From Pyricularia pennisetigena (lineage: Eukaryota; Ascomycota; Sordariomycetes; Magnaporthales; Pyriculariaceae), in NCBI RefSeq assembly GCF_004337985.1, contig NC_043741.1:74747-138746 (forward strand): a stretch of DNA of 64,000 nucleotides, written 5' to 3'. The notes beneath the pieces are model-generated. The model ran no database searches. It worked only from the letters and a program-made list of their open reading frames with translations, and had not been told where the DNA came from. Below, piece after piece: positions 1-11,058 of this stretch. The translations under genes and the position numbers were made by a program. Numbering within the stretch: the stretch's first letter is position 1; the number at the start of each line of letters is the position of its first letter.

Positions 1-23
1 AAAAAAAAAGACAAGATCAAATA

Positions 24-1167
24 ATGGACGCCAACATCAACCCGGCCTTGGCAAAGGAGGACAAGGGCTTGGCCATCGTGGCCACGGCCTGGTCCACGAC
101 GGCCCTGGCGCTGATGCTCATGGGCCTCCGGTTCTGGGCCAAGGTGGCACGGTCGGGCGGCGGGCTGTGGTACGACGACTACATCCTGCTGGTGTCGTGG
201 GTGTGCATGTACGCGACGGCGCTGGTCAACACCATCATGGTCTCGCTGGGCAGCGGGAAGCACATCGCGGTGGTGGACCCGAGCCGGCTGGGCGACCTCA
301 CGCTGCTGGCCAACGTCGCGGGCACGACGTCGATCCTGGCGGCGCAGCTGAGCAAGACGTCGTTCGGGCTGACGCTGCTGCGCATCGCCACGGACCGGCT
401 GACGAGGGTGCTGGTCTGGTTCGCCATCGTCACCATCAACCTCGCCATGACGGCCAACCTGCTCAGCCAGTGGTTCCAGTGCAACCCGCCCGCCAAGGTC
501 TGGATCCCCACGCTGCCGGGCTACTGCTGGACCGCCGAGCAGTCCGTCTTGTCCATCGTCATGGCCGCCTACTCGGGCGCCATCGACATCATGCTGGTCT
601 TGGTGCCGTGGAAGATCGTCTTGTCTTTGCAGATGAGGCTGCCCGAGAAGATTGGCATAGCGTCGGCCATGAGTTTGGGTGTTTTGTAAGTCAAAGGGAC
701 ACAGGGATAGACTGTAAGAAAAGAAGCAGCGCGCTAACTTTTGGTGACAGTGCTGGAGTAGCCGCCTGCATCAAGGCAGCCTTCATTCCCGGCTTGGCTG
801 CTGGCGACTTTACCTGTAAGCTTTCCTTGGTCCAGCTTTCCTTGGCCCACCCACCCCCGCTTTCGTGCCTTTTTTGTATCACTACAATTCAACTGACTTG
901 TCATCTCTCTGTCTCTCCTCAACAGTCGCCGCCTCCGAGCTCCTCATATTTTCTTACCTCGAGATCGGGCTCAGCATTGTAGCAGCATCAATACCGGCCC
1001 TTCGCGTCTTGGTCCGCGACAAGATCAGATCCAGCCGCAAGGGCTCCTCGAATGGTACGCAGCCAACCCAGCAGAGCAGGTTGGACACGGCGCAGGAGAC
1101 GCAAAAGTATGTGCTCCAGGGAGGGCAAATACACCGAAGAGATTCGATTTCTGTTTCATATGTATGA
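24..1167 (+). CDS. PTH11-like fungal rhodopsin-domain membrane receptor
   Basis: Three exons, 24..685, 751..815 and 926..1167, joined in phase give 322 residues. The first donor is GTAAGT and the acceptors end in ACAG. Several hydrophobic segments run the length of the protein (about residues 18-36, 50-73, 90-115, 125-148, 175-200 and two in exons 2 and 3), as expected for a seven-helix protein. The motif W-Y-D-D-Y after the first segment is typical of the fungal rhodopsin-like domain found in PTH11-related proteins, which are plasma-membrane receptors proposed to sense surface or chemical cues. There is no N-terminal CFEM domain. The C-terminal tail is short and polar. The ligand is unknown. 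The start lies only 24 bases from the window edge but is preceded by an A-rich leader, so it is probably genuine. Confidence 0.8.
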
Positions 1168-1370
1168 GGTTCGGATTTGGATATTTTTTATACATGCGTA
1201 CATACATATATACCCAAAAAAGGGGGCTGCTAACGGGCAGGTCTCGTGGCCTCGCTAGCCCCGATATTAATGTTATTTTCTTTTCTTCCATTACCCTTGA
1301 TACCGTCTACCACTAGTCGCAATTTTTTTTTTTCTCTCCTTCTCGCATGCTCGGATCGCGCAAGACGTGC

Positions 1371-2300
1371 TCATGACATCTTCTTGATGCTGACTGAGCC
1401 GCTCTCTGGCTGCCCGTCCGCTGGGATCTTGCTTCCGTCTGCCAGGGTCTTTTCCGTAGCGCGGGTTCTCCACAGGACGGGGGCATAGACGAGGTCGCTG
1501 AGCATGGATACGCCGAAAAGGAAGATGGACGGTTCGGAAACGACATAAGGGTGCGCCTCGGGCCACCAGTACCATGCCCAGCTGTAGTTGACCCAGAGCC
1601 CGACGATGGAGCCGGTGAGCCTGGATGCCCTGTGAAAATTTCCGAGTGGTATCGGACGATCAGCAGCCATGGCGAGCAGAGAGAGAGAGAGAGAGAGAGA
1701 GAGACACAAGAAGAAGAGATGGACTCACCAGATCCACCAGTTGACGCCCCCGGAATGCCCTCTGATGACGAGCTGCGCCAGGCTCGTGGCCGACAGGTAG
1801 GCCTGACAAAAGGCGGCAGTCCAGAAGCCGAGCTCGGTGGTGTCGGGCCCGACGACGCCGCGGTAGAACTTGCCCTCGCGCCTGCCGACCTCGTTGGCGA
1901 TCCACCAGTTGGCAAAGCTCCACTGCAGCCAGAGGGCGAGGGCGAGCAGCACGGCGAAGACGGCGGCGAGGTGGCGGGCGACCCAGGCGGACTGGCGGCC
2001 CCACTCGCGGCCGCCGAAGCGGACGACGCCGTAGACGAGCCCGACGTCGATGACGCTCCAGACGGCGAAGACGGTGCGCTCGAGCGGCGACTCGGCCACC
2101 TGGAACGCGTACACGAGCTCCCAGGCAAAGTTGAGCGCCAGCGCGAACATGGGCATGCCGTACGACTTGGACCGCCGCGACTCCACCAGGTACAGCGCGT
2201 ACGCCGCCGTCCAGCACGACCCGCCCACCTGCAGGAGCGCATTGGAGACGGGGACGACGTGTTTTGGCACGTGCGGCGGTGGGACGTCGTTGGATCCCAT
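1371..2300 (-). CDS. Pyr4/PaxB-type integral membrane terpene cyclase
   Basis: Two exons on the minus strand, 2300..1729 and 1629..1371, join in phase across a 99-base intron (donor GTGAGT, acceptor CACAG) to give 276 residues. The protein is mostly hydrophobic helices. Residues 57-66 (NFAWELVYAF) match the family signature N-x-A-W-E-x-V-Y, putting a conserved acid at Glu61, and a second acid is Asp236 in the last helices. Pyr4-type cyclases are known to need one Glu and one Asp in about these places. Such enzymes protonate an epoxidised prenyl chain in meroterpenoid or indole-diterpene pathways. It is about 30 residues longer than the usual 240-250. The neighbour at 2681..4339 is a flavin monooxygenase, which fits a terpenoid cluster, but no prenyltransferase or polyketide synthase lies in the window, so the product is unknown. 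Confidence 0.78.
1678..1704. repeat. (AG)n microsatellite inside the terpene cyclase intron
   Basis: About 13 AG units. On the coding (minus) strand it reads as a (CT)n run lying within the cyclase intron, upstream of the acceptor. Confidence 0.9.
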
Positions 2301-2680
2301 TCTAAAAAATTTTTTTCTTTTCTTTTCTTTTTGGTGTTGTGCAAACTATGAATTCTATTGAGAGAAGATGGCTTTTGGTGAAAAAGGGGTGCTCAAAGGA
2401 AAGCGGCCGGATGGCTCGGAAAAAGATTTATTTATTTATTTTTTTCTTTGATTAAATTGAAAATGGTTCTGGTTGACAGCGAGAAAGAAAAGGGTTAGGA
2501 GTTCTCGTCTTACCAAAACCTTAATTTTAGCCTACAGCCCAATGACTCCTATGTTTGTACCAGAACGATACCACACAAACTACTTACTACCACGGTACAT
2601 GAAATGATGAAATATATACACCAGAAGAAAAGAAAAGAAAAAAGAAAAAAGAAAAACAAATTCATCTCAACTTCCCATTC

Positions 2681-4339
2681 TCAGTCATCATGTTCCTTCT
2701 TGTTCGTCGGCACCTCATACTTCATCCCCTTGGTGACACTCCCTGTATAGTACCGCCACATGTCCGCCGCGACGTTGGACCCGTACTGCCAGGGATCCCT
2801 GTCGCCCACCAAGGGCAGGCGACTCCTCGCCTCCCTCAGATACGTCGAGCTGTTTGGGATGACGGGCCGCTTGGGCATGCTCCTCTTCTCCTCGGGGGAC
2901 ATGTAGGGCGTGGCCGACGTGGCGCCGATCTTCCTCTGGTGCTTCATGACGGCCAGGGCCATCTTGACGCGCACGTCGGCGCCCGGGGTCCACGACCCGG
3001 CCACGTAGCCCTGGATGGAGCAGGCGTTGGGCACGCCCTCCAGCATGCAGCTGCGCCAGATGTAGCTCTCGTTGGTCGGCTTCACCTTGCCGTCGACCAC
3101 GGGCGACTTGCCGTCCAGCATCTGCACGTACAGGCCCGTCGCCGTGATGACCATGTCGGCGTCCAGCCTCTCGGGGGTCTGCACGCCCTTGGGGCCGTTC
3201 TTGAGCACGACGCCCGCCTCGTCACACGTGTCGATGGTCGCCGTCACCACCTGGCAGTTGGGCCGCTTCAGAGCCTGCCAGAAATCCCCGTCGGGCGACA
3301 TGCACAGCCGCTGCTCGAAGGGGTCGTAGCGCGGGTTGAAGTGCACGTCCAGGGGGTAGTCCGACGGCAGGTTCTTCCGGGCCTCCATGGCCAGGTACCT
3401 GCGCCCTGCCTGGGGGAAGCTTAGCAGGAAGCCCTGCGCGAACAGGACCTCGAGCAGGCAGCGCCGCCAAAAGTCGATGCGGCTCGCCAGGCGAATGCCC
3501 AAGACCCGGCGGAGGAAGTTTCTGACGCGGTCCCTCTTGGGCAGCGCCAAGACGTACGACGGACTGCGCTGCAGCATGGTGACCTGGGCGGCCTTGTCGA
3601 CAATGTCGGGGATGATGGTGATGGCGGTTGCACCCGAGCCGATGACCACGACGCGCTTGCCCGTGCAGTCCGTCTCCTCGGGCCAGAACTGCGGGTGGAC
3701 CACCTCGCCCCGGAACCTCTCGAGGCCGGGAATATCGACCTCGCGTGCCCTGGAGTAGTCGTAGTAGCCACTGCACATGAACAGCCAGCCGGTCTTGATC
3801 GTGACGTGGCGCACCTCGTCCTCACCGCCGCCGCCTTCTCTCTGCTGGTGGGCCTCCACCTCCACCGTCCACTTCTGCTCGTCGCTCGACCAGGAGCTGG
3901 ACTGGACGTCGTACCCGAAGCGGATGTGCTTGTCGAGCCCCTGGGTCTTGACGGCGTCTTGGATGTACTCGGTGATGAGGTGGGCGGGGGCAAAGTCAAT
4001 GTCGTGCGGCCAGCTGTGCCACGAGAAGCCAAACACGGACAGGGAGCTGTCGGAACGGATGCCTGGGTACTTCCAAAAGGACCAGGTGCCGCCCATGACG
4101 TTGCGGCGCTCCAATATGGCGAACTTGAGGTCCGGGAAGGCTTCGCGCAGACGGTACGCCGAGTTTATTCCCGAGATGCCGGCGCCAATGATGACGACGT
4201 CAAAGTCTTCGTGTGTTGTGGTGCCATTGATGCCGTTGGTACCGTTGGTACCGTTGCTCCGGTGTACGCCATTGACCACCGCCGCCCCCGTTGCAGGAGT
4301 GGGTGCGCCGTTCATGATGGCTGTGGGGGTTGACTTCAA
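2681..4339 (-). CDS. Flavin-containing / Baeyer-Villiger-type monooxygenase (EthA-like)
   Basis: Single open frame of 552 residues. The FAD-binding Rossmann motif G-A-G-I-S-G is at residues 52-57, followed by the G-G-T-W segment (83-86) and Y-P-G-I-R-S-D-S. The Baeyer-Villiger fingerprint F-x-G-x3-H-x3-W-P is complete at 209-220, and the second (NADPH) Rossmann motif G-S-G-A-T-A follows at about 234-239. This predicts NADPH- and FAD-dependent oxygen insertion into a ketone, or oxidation of a heteroatom. The first 40 residues are a low-complexity Asn/Gly/Thr stretch, so Met9 is an alternative start. It is transcribed in the same direction as the adjacent terpene cyclase and could tailor its product (inference). 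Confidence 0.88.
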   Translation of the reverse strand: MKSTPTAIMNGAPTPATGAAVVNGVHRSNGTNGTNGINGTTTHEDFDVVIIGAGISGINSAYRLREAFPDLKFAILERRNVMGGTWSFWKYPGIRSDSSLSVFGFSWHSWPHDIDFAPAHLITEYIQDAVKTQGLDKHIRFGYDVQSSSWSSDEQKWTVEVEAHQQREGGGGEDEVRHVTIKTGWLFMCSGYYDYSRAREVDIPGLERFRGEVVHPQFWPEETDCTGKRVVVIGSGATAITIIPDIVDKAAQVTMLQRSPSYVLALPKRDRVRNFLRRVLGIRLASRIDFWRRCLLEVLFAQGFLLSFPQAGRRYLAMEARKNLPSDYPLDVHFNPRYDPFEQRLCMSPDGDFWQALKRPNCQVVTATIDTCDEAGVVLKNGPKGVQTPERLDADMVITATGLYVQMLDGKSPVVDGKVKPTNESYIWRSCMLEGVPNACSIQGYVAGSWTPGADVRVKMALAVMKHQRKIGATSATPYMSPEEKRSMPKRPVIPNSSTYLREARSRLPLVGDRDPWQYGSNVAADMWRYYTGSVTKGMKYEVPTNKKEHDD

Positions 4340-5517
4340 ATCAGAGCAGTTGGTGAGTCTAACAATTCAGTGCAATGCGTCTAGTAGCATCGACCATCCA
4401 GTGGCATCTCGTGTGCATGGAACAATTTGCAAAGCTGGGGGAGGGGGCTGTTGGGGGGGCTTTTTAGTTTAGATTCCTCCGTGCACTAGTCTAGACCCTC
4501 TCCTTCGGGTAAAGCTAGACAGCTCAACAGAAAACAGCCGAGCGGTAAGGGACCTGTCTGATATGATAGATCCAACTATTACTCATTGAGGTAGACAGAC
4601 AGGGTACATAGCTAGTAACTTTTGCAACAGGGTCCTATGCAAGCGTTGCCGAGAGTTGGACCCAGTATAAGATGCTTGTGCTTGTGGGGGGTATTTCAGC
4701 TTGAGACAGGGCTGACCATGACGATGTCGCAGGCCTGCAGAAAAAAAAAAAAGACAAATAAGATGTTTGTTTAGTCAATATCTTTCAATCGGCATCCCGG
4801 GTCTGATGAATATACCGTGAGTGTTGCGCGGTGCACGTTCACAAGATGACCAGCTCATCTTTTCTTTGACCGAGGTCCAGCAAGACAGGGAAGGTCCTGG
4901 TTTTTTTTTTCTTGCACATCAAGGTGCGGGTTAGTTCAGGAGCCATACATAGTACAACCGTACAACAAAATAGCTGTGCCCGCGGGCACCGACACGTCAA
5001 GAGGTGCATGCCGTCCGATTTCAAGGAGCGGAGCAAGCCGAGGTCTTGCGTATGCGGTACGTCTGCATGCAGTGCCTCGTATGTATGCAAGAGACCCCCG
5101 TCTCAGGGTCGAGATATCAATTAGATGGAAGCCATTGAAATCGCCATGTCAGTCAACCTCGGCTGCCTATTTGTGTCGCTGGCGTGTGTGTTGATTCGCT
5201 CATGATCAGCCACCTGTACTTATTTTGTCTTCTTCTTTTCTTTGCAGCTCCAAACTGAAACAAAGGCGGGGAGATGCTATTGTACCTGTAAGAGTGACGT
5301 AAACGTAACCAGCAAAGGTAACCCCGACACGCGCGAATGCCCACTAACCGTGCCATGCAAGCCGTGAGGTAAATTGCGACTGGTCCGTGAAAAGTCTTTT
5401 TTTTTTTTTCAATTCATTTTTATACATATACATTAAGATAAAAAAAAAAAAACATCACTAGCCGCGACTGTACATGCAGCCAAAAAAAATAACAATAGAC
5501 GAAACTCCCCACCCCCC
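4340..5517. other. Intergenic region, no gene seen
   Basis: Upstream region of the monooxygenase and downstream region of the beta-lactamase-like gene. It holds poly-A/T tracts near 4740, 4900, 5400 and 5440. The short open frames show no recognisable protein. Confidence 0.5.
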
Positions 5518-7629
5518 CTACGCACCCTTGTCCAGCACCACCCTCAATGCCATCGGCTCCACGCTCTCAACCCTGCCCCGGCCGTCCAGGTTGAATACGA
5601 ACTGGTCCAGCGGCACGTCGCCCACCACGACGCTGGTGGCCCCGACCCAGGTTCCGCAGTCGGTGGTGAACATGAGATCGGTCGCCTGGCCCGTCAGGTC
5701 CTCGAAGACGGCCTTGAACGCCACCCTGCGGCCGCCGCCCTCCCTCGTCGTCTCCAGCCCGGTCGGGTACAGCCGGATGCTGGGGTTGGTGGGCGCGACG
5801 CCGTGCGCCATGAGCAGCGCCGCCGTCTGCATGTCGGTGCCGTTGCTGACCCAGCGGTGGACGCCCAGCCCCGGCCGGTCGGGCGACGTCGATATCTCGA
5901 GCGACGAGTTGAGACCCGACGGCCCCGTCGCCGCGTAGCGGCCCGAGTACAGCGCGTCCGCCTGCTCGCGCGCCGTCTGCTCCAGCGCCGGGATCAGCAC
6001 GCCGCCCATGGTGTCGGCCCAGCTGAAGGTCGGGTTGCCCACGAGCGAGTTGCCCGCCACCATGATGCTGAACCCGGCCTCAAAGTCGGGCAGCAGCGCC
6101 ATCAGCGCCGCGTAGCTGCCGATCCGCCCGGCCTTGTTGTACGCGTCCGTCACGCGCTTGTAGCCCGGCGGCCGCGAGAGGTTGATGCGCCGCACGCCCC
6201 ACGGGTACCCTACCGCCGCCACCAGCTCCGATGTGAGCGATGCCGGCTTGAGCCAGCGGGACGTCAGCGCCGGCGTCATGAGCGCCGACGAGAGGATTGC
6301 CCTCCCTGCGCGCGAGAGGTCGGATGAAGACGCGTACATGTTGCCTGTCCTGTGTGTATGTGTGTGTGTGTGTGTGTGTGTGAATTTGTGCGTTGACCAA
6401 AAGGGTCAGCCGCGAGAACAGATCGCTTTTCGTGTGCCGCCGTCTGATGCCGGGCTTGAGGGGGATTTTTGGTCTTATAACTTACGGAGCAGCTTCACCG
6501 ATACTGTACGACCATCCCGTCGCAGCGCCTGCGTTGCTGCCGTTGCCTGGGATGATGCCGACCGAGTCGTCGGGCTTGAACAGGGATGTTCTGTTCAGCT
6601 TGAGGGGAGCCAGCACCGAGTCGTGGAGCATGTCGGCATACGTCTTGCCTGTGATCTCCTCCAGCGCGTATGCAAGGATTTGGAAGGCCGTGTCGGAGTA
6701 GACGGTAGCCTTGTTGGGCCCATATTGCGGAGGGACTTTACCCATGCCTTGGAAAAACTCTAGACACCGGGGCGAAGATTTTGTTAGCAGCCCGAGACAT
6801 ATGTGCTCAAAGTCTATTCGTTCCCCAAAAGGCAAGACGTACGTGTGCGATCACACAGACGGGTCGGCCCGCAAGGCGGAATGTCGGCCGCTGGCAACGG
6901 TGGCAGGCCCAGAGCGGAGCGCGTACCGGCATCCAAGGTCGTTGCCATCTCCCCTACTTGAGCGTCTAACATGGTCGCAGTGATCCAATCAGTTGTGGGC
7001 TCTTTTTTTTTTTTTTCTTCTTCTTTTCTTTTTCTTCTTTAACCTTCCCCCTTTCTACTGGTGGTTTCGCACTCACAGTCACGCATTATTCCAGCAAGCT
7101 GGCTCGCCAACGCCCCGACGGTAATCTCTTCCCAGTTCGTCCTCATGACCGGGTCCCGCTTGACGTCCTCGGCCGTGTCCCTGGCAATCTCGGCCAGCTC
7201 CGGCACGAACCGCGTGATGGGCGTGCTCCAGTCCTTGTCGCCCACCTCGACCAGCCACGTGTAGACGGTGAAGATCTTGGTAAGGCTGCCGATGCGGTAG
7301 ACCGTGTCGCCGTCGACCCGCTCGACGCCCGTGTGGTTTTGCCAGCCCGCCAGCTCCCGCGCCGTGTGGTGGAACTCAAACGGCGACTTTCCCCCTTGGT
7401 CCGACACGGACCACAGCTCGACCGAGAAGGACGTGTCGGCGCCACCGGAGCCCGCAGCCTGCGCCTCGAACGTCGCCGTCAGGTTGCGGAACGCAGCCTG
7501 CATGGTCGGCGACGAGGCCAGGTCGCGCGGCTTGGGGAACGCGGCCCCCTGGATCGGGCAGTTGAGCGGCGCCGCAGTCGCCAGGGCCACGCCGCCCACG
7601 AGGGTCAGTAGCAGTGCTGTTGCGAACAT
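5518..7629 (-). CDS. Secreted serine beta-lactamase-like / penicillin-binding-protein-like protein
   Basis: Four exons on the minus strand, 7629..7077, 6965..6843, 6759..6486 and 6349..5518, join in phase to 593 residues. I chose the Met at 7629 because it begins a clear signal peptide (hydrophobic, ending A-T-A-A). An upstream Met at 7815 would add a His-rich leader. The active-site S-x-x-K is S115-L-T-K118. The second motif reads Y246-S-D248 rather than the usual Y-x-N. The family (class C beta-lactamase fold) includes hydrolases, esterases and acyl transferases of secondary metabolism, so the substrate cannot be told. Intron 1 has a long purine-rich run, and intron 3 contains a (TG)n microsatellite. 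It lies beside the flavin monooxygenase and terpene cyclase on the same strand. Confidence 0.82.
6351..6382. repeat. (TG)n microsatellite in intron 3 of the beta-lactamase-like gene
   Basis: An almost pure TG run directly upstream of the exon 4 acceptor. On the coding strand it is (CA)n and itself supplies the ACAG acceptor. Confidence 0.9.
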
Positions 7630-8517
7630 GATGGTTACCGCCACCGTGAAAAGAGCGGCACAGATGGCGAGGTCAGACAGCCGAGTGTCCGGGTGATGCA
7701 GGTGCTGGTGGTGGTGGTGGTGGCATGTCTGCTGCCTTTGAACCATGGCATAGCGGGGACACGTCTCAGCCTTATGATTGTACTTCAACCCATGCGAGGA
7801 CAACGGAGATTGCATGCCGTGGCTTGGCCATCAGGAAAAGGTTGCTTTTCTGTTTTGTGTTGTTTGTCAAAAATAAATATTCTTTTGTCTGTTCATTGGT
7901 TATCTAGACCTGGCGTAGCGAACCTTAATCTCTGCTTTTCTTCCTTGTGGACAAATCCCGGCGGCCTGGCGCAGCAAGCTCCGTTGCACCGTTTCGGACC
8001 ACCCACAAGACCTACTCTTTTTTTTTTCTTCTTTTTTCTTTTTCTCTCTCTCTCTCTCGTATGCCAAAGGCCGGACGAATATCATATTCAACCGTCCACA
8101 GGTCAGAGAGGGGGTGATCCAAAACCTGCCACTTGCTGGTTCGGTGTTGAGCCGAATTAGAAATTTGGGTTCGGCTGAATTTAAGCATTTGGCAATCGAT
8201 ATATTTGCTGCAGGGGCAACGGTGTATTGCCGCCACTTGCTCAGCGTCGAGACGCTTCTTGGTTTTCGGCAATTTTGCTTTCTCGCGTGGCGCCTTGATT
8301 GATAGAGTATTCCCTTCATACATTGATCTTGGGCTGTCCTCAAGCCCAGTCCGTATTGGTAATTTCAAGTCGCTGCCATGGCTCTCTCTTTAGTGTGATG
8401 TCGTATTTGCGGATCATTCTTATCCCTGATCGATTCCCCCCAGATCGCTGGAGGTCTAGAACTGTTGTTATTATTCGGTTCAGTTTCTCTTTATCCAAGT
8501 GGTCGTTCTTCCAAGGC

Positions 8518-9060
8518 TCAAAAGCAATCATGTTTCCTATCACACAACTTCCCTTCGCAGCTTACATCTCGGATAGTCTGCACCCGCGCCGTGCCATACG
8601 CTTTTGGTCCAGTGCGAAAATTGTCGGGTGCCTGCAGCGCCCAGATTTTGAACTCGCCATCGCCCAGCAGCTGAAGCAGCTTGTTGCAGTGGAACACGGT
8701 TGTTTGCCTAAACGGTCGAAAGAGGTCTGAGCCTGATAGCGGCCGTATGTACCAGGGGAAACGGCAGCCTGAAGTTATTTGCCAAGGATGCAGCGTTGAA
8801 AAGGACCGCCACATCCTTGTACCATACACGAGTACCGCATCTTGAGGTGGGAACCATGCAGAAAATATCACGCGGTCAAAAAGTTTGAGTTCACATGATA
8901 CAAAGACCGCTGCTCATCATATCACTGCCGACCAGGTAGACGACCCTGTCGTGGTTGGCGAGAACAACCGCTTTCCTGGGCCAGGCATCATGGGAGCTGA
9001 AGAAGAACGCCCAATCCCCGGCTTGTCGAATTGGTTCATCCTGTCTTTGGCATGAGGCAA
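8518..9060 (-). pseudogene. Frameshifted coding relic, protein unknown
   Basis: On the minus strand a coding-like stretch rich in Trp, Phe and Val (for example the segment DWAFFFSSHDAWPRKAVVL) runs from about 9050 to 8890 in one frame. It then continues plausibly in the next frame from about 8900 to 8520 (for example FSAWFPPQDAVLVYG). The switch occurs near 8895-8915 without a usable splice pair that I could find. This looks like a gene broken by a one-base shift, or a multi-exon gene whose introns I could not place. The family is not recognised. Confidence 0.35.
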
Positions 9061-9437
9061 GGGTGAGACAAGAGAGCTAGCCCAAGACGGGCTACGGGGG
9101 CGATGTCATTTTTCCAGCCTGTGGAGGCGGAAGACGACTCCTGGCTTGTAGATGGGATCGCATGGTCCGGCATTACATACAAAGTGTATTGTTGTCAGGG
9201 TCGGCGAGGGTCAACCACGCTCGGAGCCAGATGACGCACATGATAGCTGGTGATGCAATGCTTTGATGGTATCTCGCTGTGCCTAATCTACTGTCCTTCA
9301 TTCAACTCCACTTTGGCTGCGGCCTCGATTGACAAGAACACAAATGAAAGAAGAAGAAAAAAGAAAGCAAGACAAAAGTCCGTCGTCTAACAAATAGAGC
9401 TGAGTTGTTTTTGTAAAAAAAAAAAAAAAAAAACAGA

Positions 9438-11058
9438 TCATTCCTTGCGTTCTGGGGGCTCTCTTGGCTGTACGTTCTTCTCTGTGCCCTGAACAGGTTC
9501 CCACTTATCCACTGTCGTTCTTGGCGACACCTGCTGTGGTTTGTTTGTGTCCCATCTGTGGCCGACGGCCTTGAGGCTGATTTCAGAGCCTTGATCGATT
9601 ACCTTCCTGGTCGCCGGATCGTACCAGTACGCTACGTCCAGGTGGATGAATGCGCCAGGCGTCGTCACAACCACCCCGCCCACAAGCCTGATGCACCCCT
9701 GCGGGGGATAATCGTACGTACTTTGAGGTCGCCATGCCGGGTATCTGCTGAGTTCTCGCAAAAACGCAGCCCGAGGCGCATGCGATAAGGCTTGCAGCCT
9801 CTTCATCAGGGGTGCGTGTGTCTGCGGGTTGGCCATGTAGTCAAGCCACATTGGCATCAGAGGATTGCCTTCCTCGTCTGTCCAGCCGGGCCGTGGTTGC
9901 TGTTGGTCTTTATCCGCGTTGTTCGCCAAGGACCGCGAATCGTCTTCGCCTGCAGGCGAGTTGATCCCGGAGGGCGTGATAAGGGGCAATGGGGAGGAGG
10001 GAGAGGTCTTCCCAGGCCCGTCATATTTGGGTGCCCCTGGGCGTGCTGGCGGTGAAACGACCGGCTTCGAAGCGCCAAATGCCGGAGGTAAGCCTGTGGG
10101 TAACGGTCCCAATATACGGATTGAAGGCTGCTTGGGAGGGTCGGGAGTCCAGACCGGCACGTCGCGGAGTGACCATTGTTGTGATTGCGACGACGGCGTA
10201 GACTGAGTCTTAATGCCCATGGCCTGCTTGACTTCAACGACTGTTGTATCCCACAAACTAGACATAAAGGCCCAGGAAGCCATGAATAGGGCCTGTGGAT
10301 GAAACACCCGTTCAACCCTCTTCCAGTAGTTCCGTGTGACGAGGCGTCTGCGGAACAAGGGACCGTCGTTGTCGTCTAACACAACCATACCCAACTGGTA
10401 GGGCTCTGGATTGGGTCCACCAGGCAATATTATGGTTAGGTTTGCGTTGACTGATAAAGCTGGTCCAAACCTCTTGACCCATGGCGTGCCAGGTGCCTTG
10501 TATGCACTATTAACTTTGCCGATAATCTCCGCTGTTTGGAGGAAAAAGCAGGGAGCGACAAATGTTAGCAGTCTGAATTTTATGTTCTAGTTAAACCGAC
10601 ACGTTAGGAGAGCGTACCATTAGCCGCTTGCCGCCGCGACTCGTCCTCTACAAAGCGCATATATCGCTCCCATACTGGACCGCTCCGGGGGAACCCCGTG
10701 GGCTTGGTCAGTAGTTCGAAGTGAGGAAGCGGCAGGAAGAACCCGGGGAAGTAAATGTCTTCTTCATGTTTTTGAAGGCTTTCCATGTCTATTTCGGCGA
10801 GTTTTCTTTCGAACAGGTAGAGCATAAAGTATGCGCAGGCGAGGGTTGCGCCGCATTTGCCTAAGTTCCGCCTACATCGGAGCAAGCGATTTTGTTAGAA
10901 TATGGATCCAGAATAACAGAAAGCGAAACTGTGCAGTGTATGTATCCAGCAACAACTAACCTGAGCCATGGTTCCCGAATGCTGGTTCGGTGCAGATGGA
11001 CGACATCAAACCGAGGGCTGTTCCTGGCCCAGGGCCGGCGCCAGATGGCTCGAAACAT
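9438..11058 (-). CDS. Unknown 481-residue protein
   Basis: Three exons, 11058..10961, 10871..10618 and 10531..9438, join in phase with GT..AG junctions to 481 residues. The N-terminus is Arg-rich (MFRAIWRRPWARNSPRF) and free of acidic residues for its first 17 positions, and a hydrophobic stretch follows at about 43-58, so a mitochondrial or membrane location is possible. The middle (about 100-215) looks globular. About 215-330 is Pro/Ser-rich and low complexity. The C-terminal 150 residues appear folded again and end in a charged tail. I do not recognise a family. The clean splicing and sustained codon structure support a real gene. Confidence 0.65.

Noticed and set aside
167..982. 271-codon plus-strand frame overlapping the PTH11-like receptor gene
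   Set aside because: It overlaps exon sequence in another frame with Arg/His/Gly-rich composition, a shadow of GC-rich coding DNA.
1551..2351. 266-codon plus-strand frame opposite the terpene cyclase
   Set aside because: Antisense shadow. Low-complexity acidic product, whereas the minus strand has recognised family motifs and splice sites.
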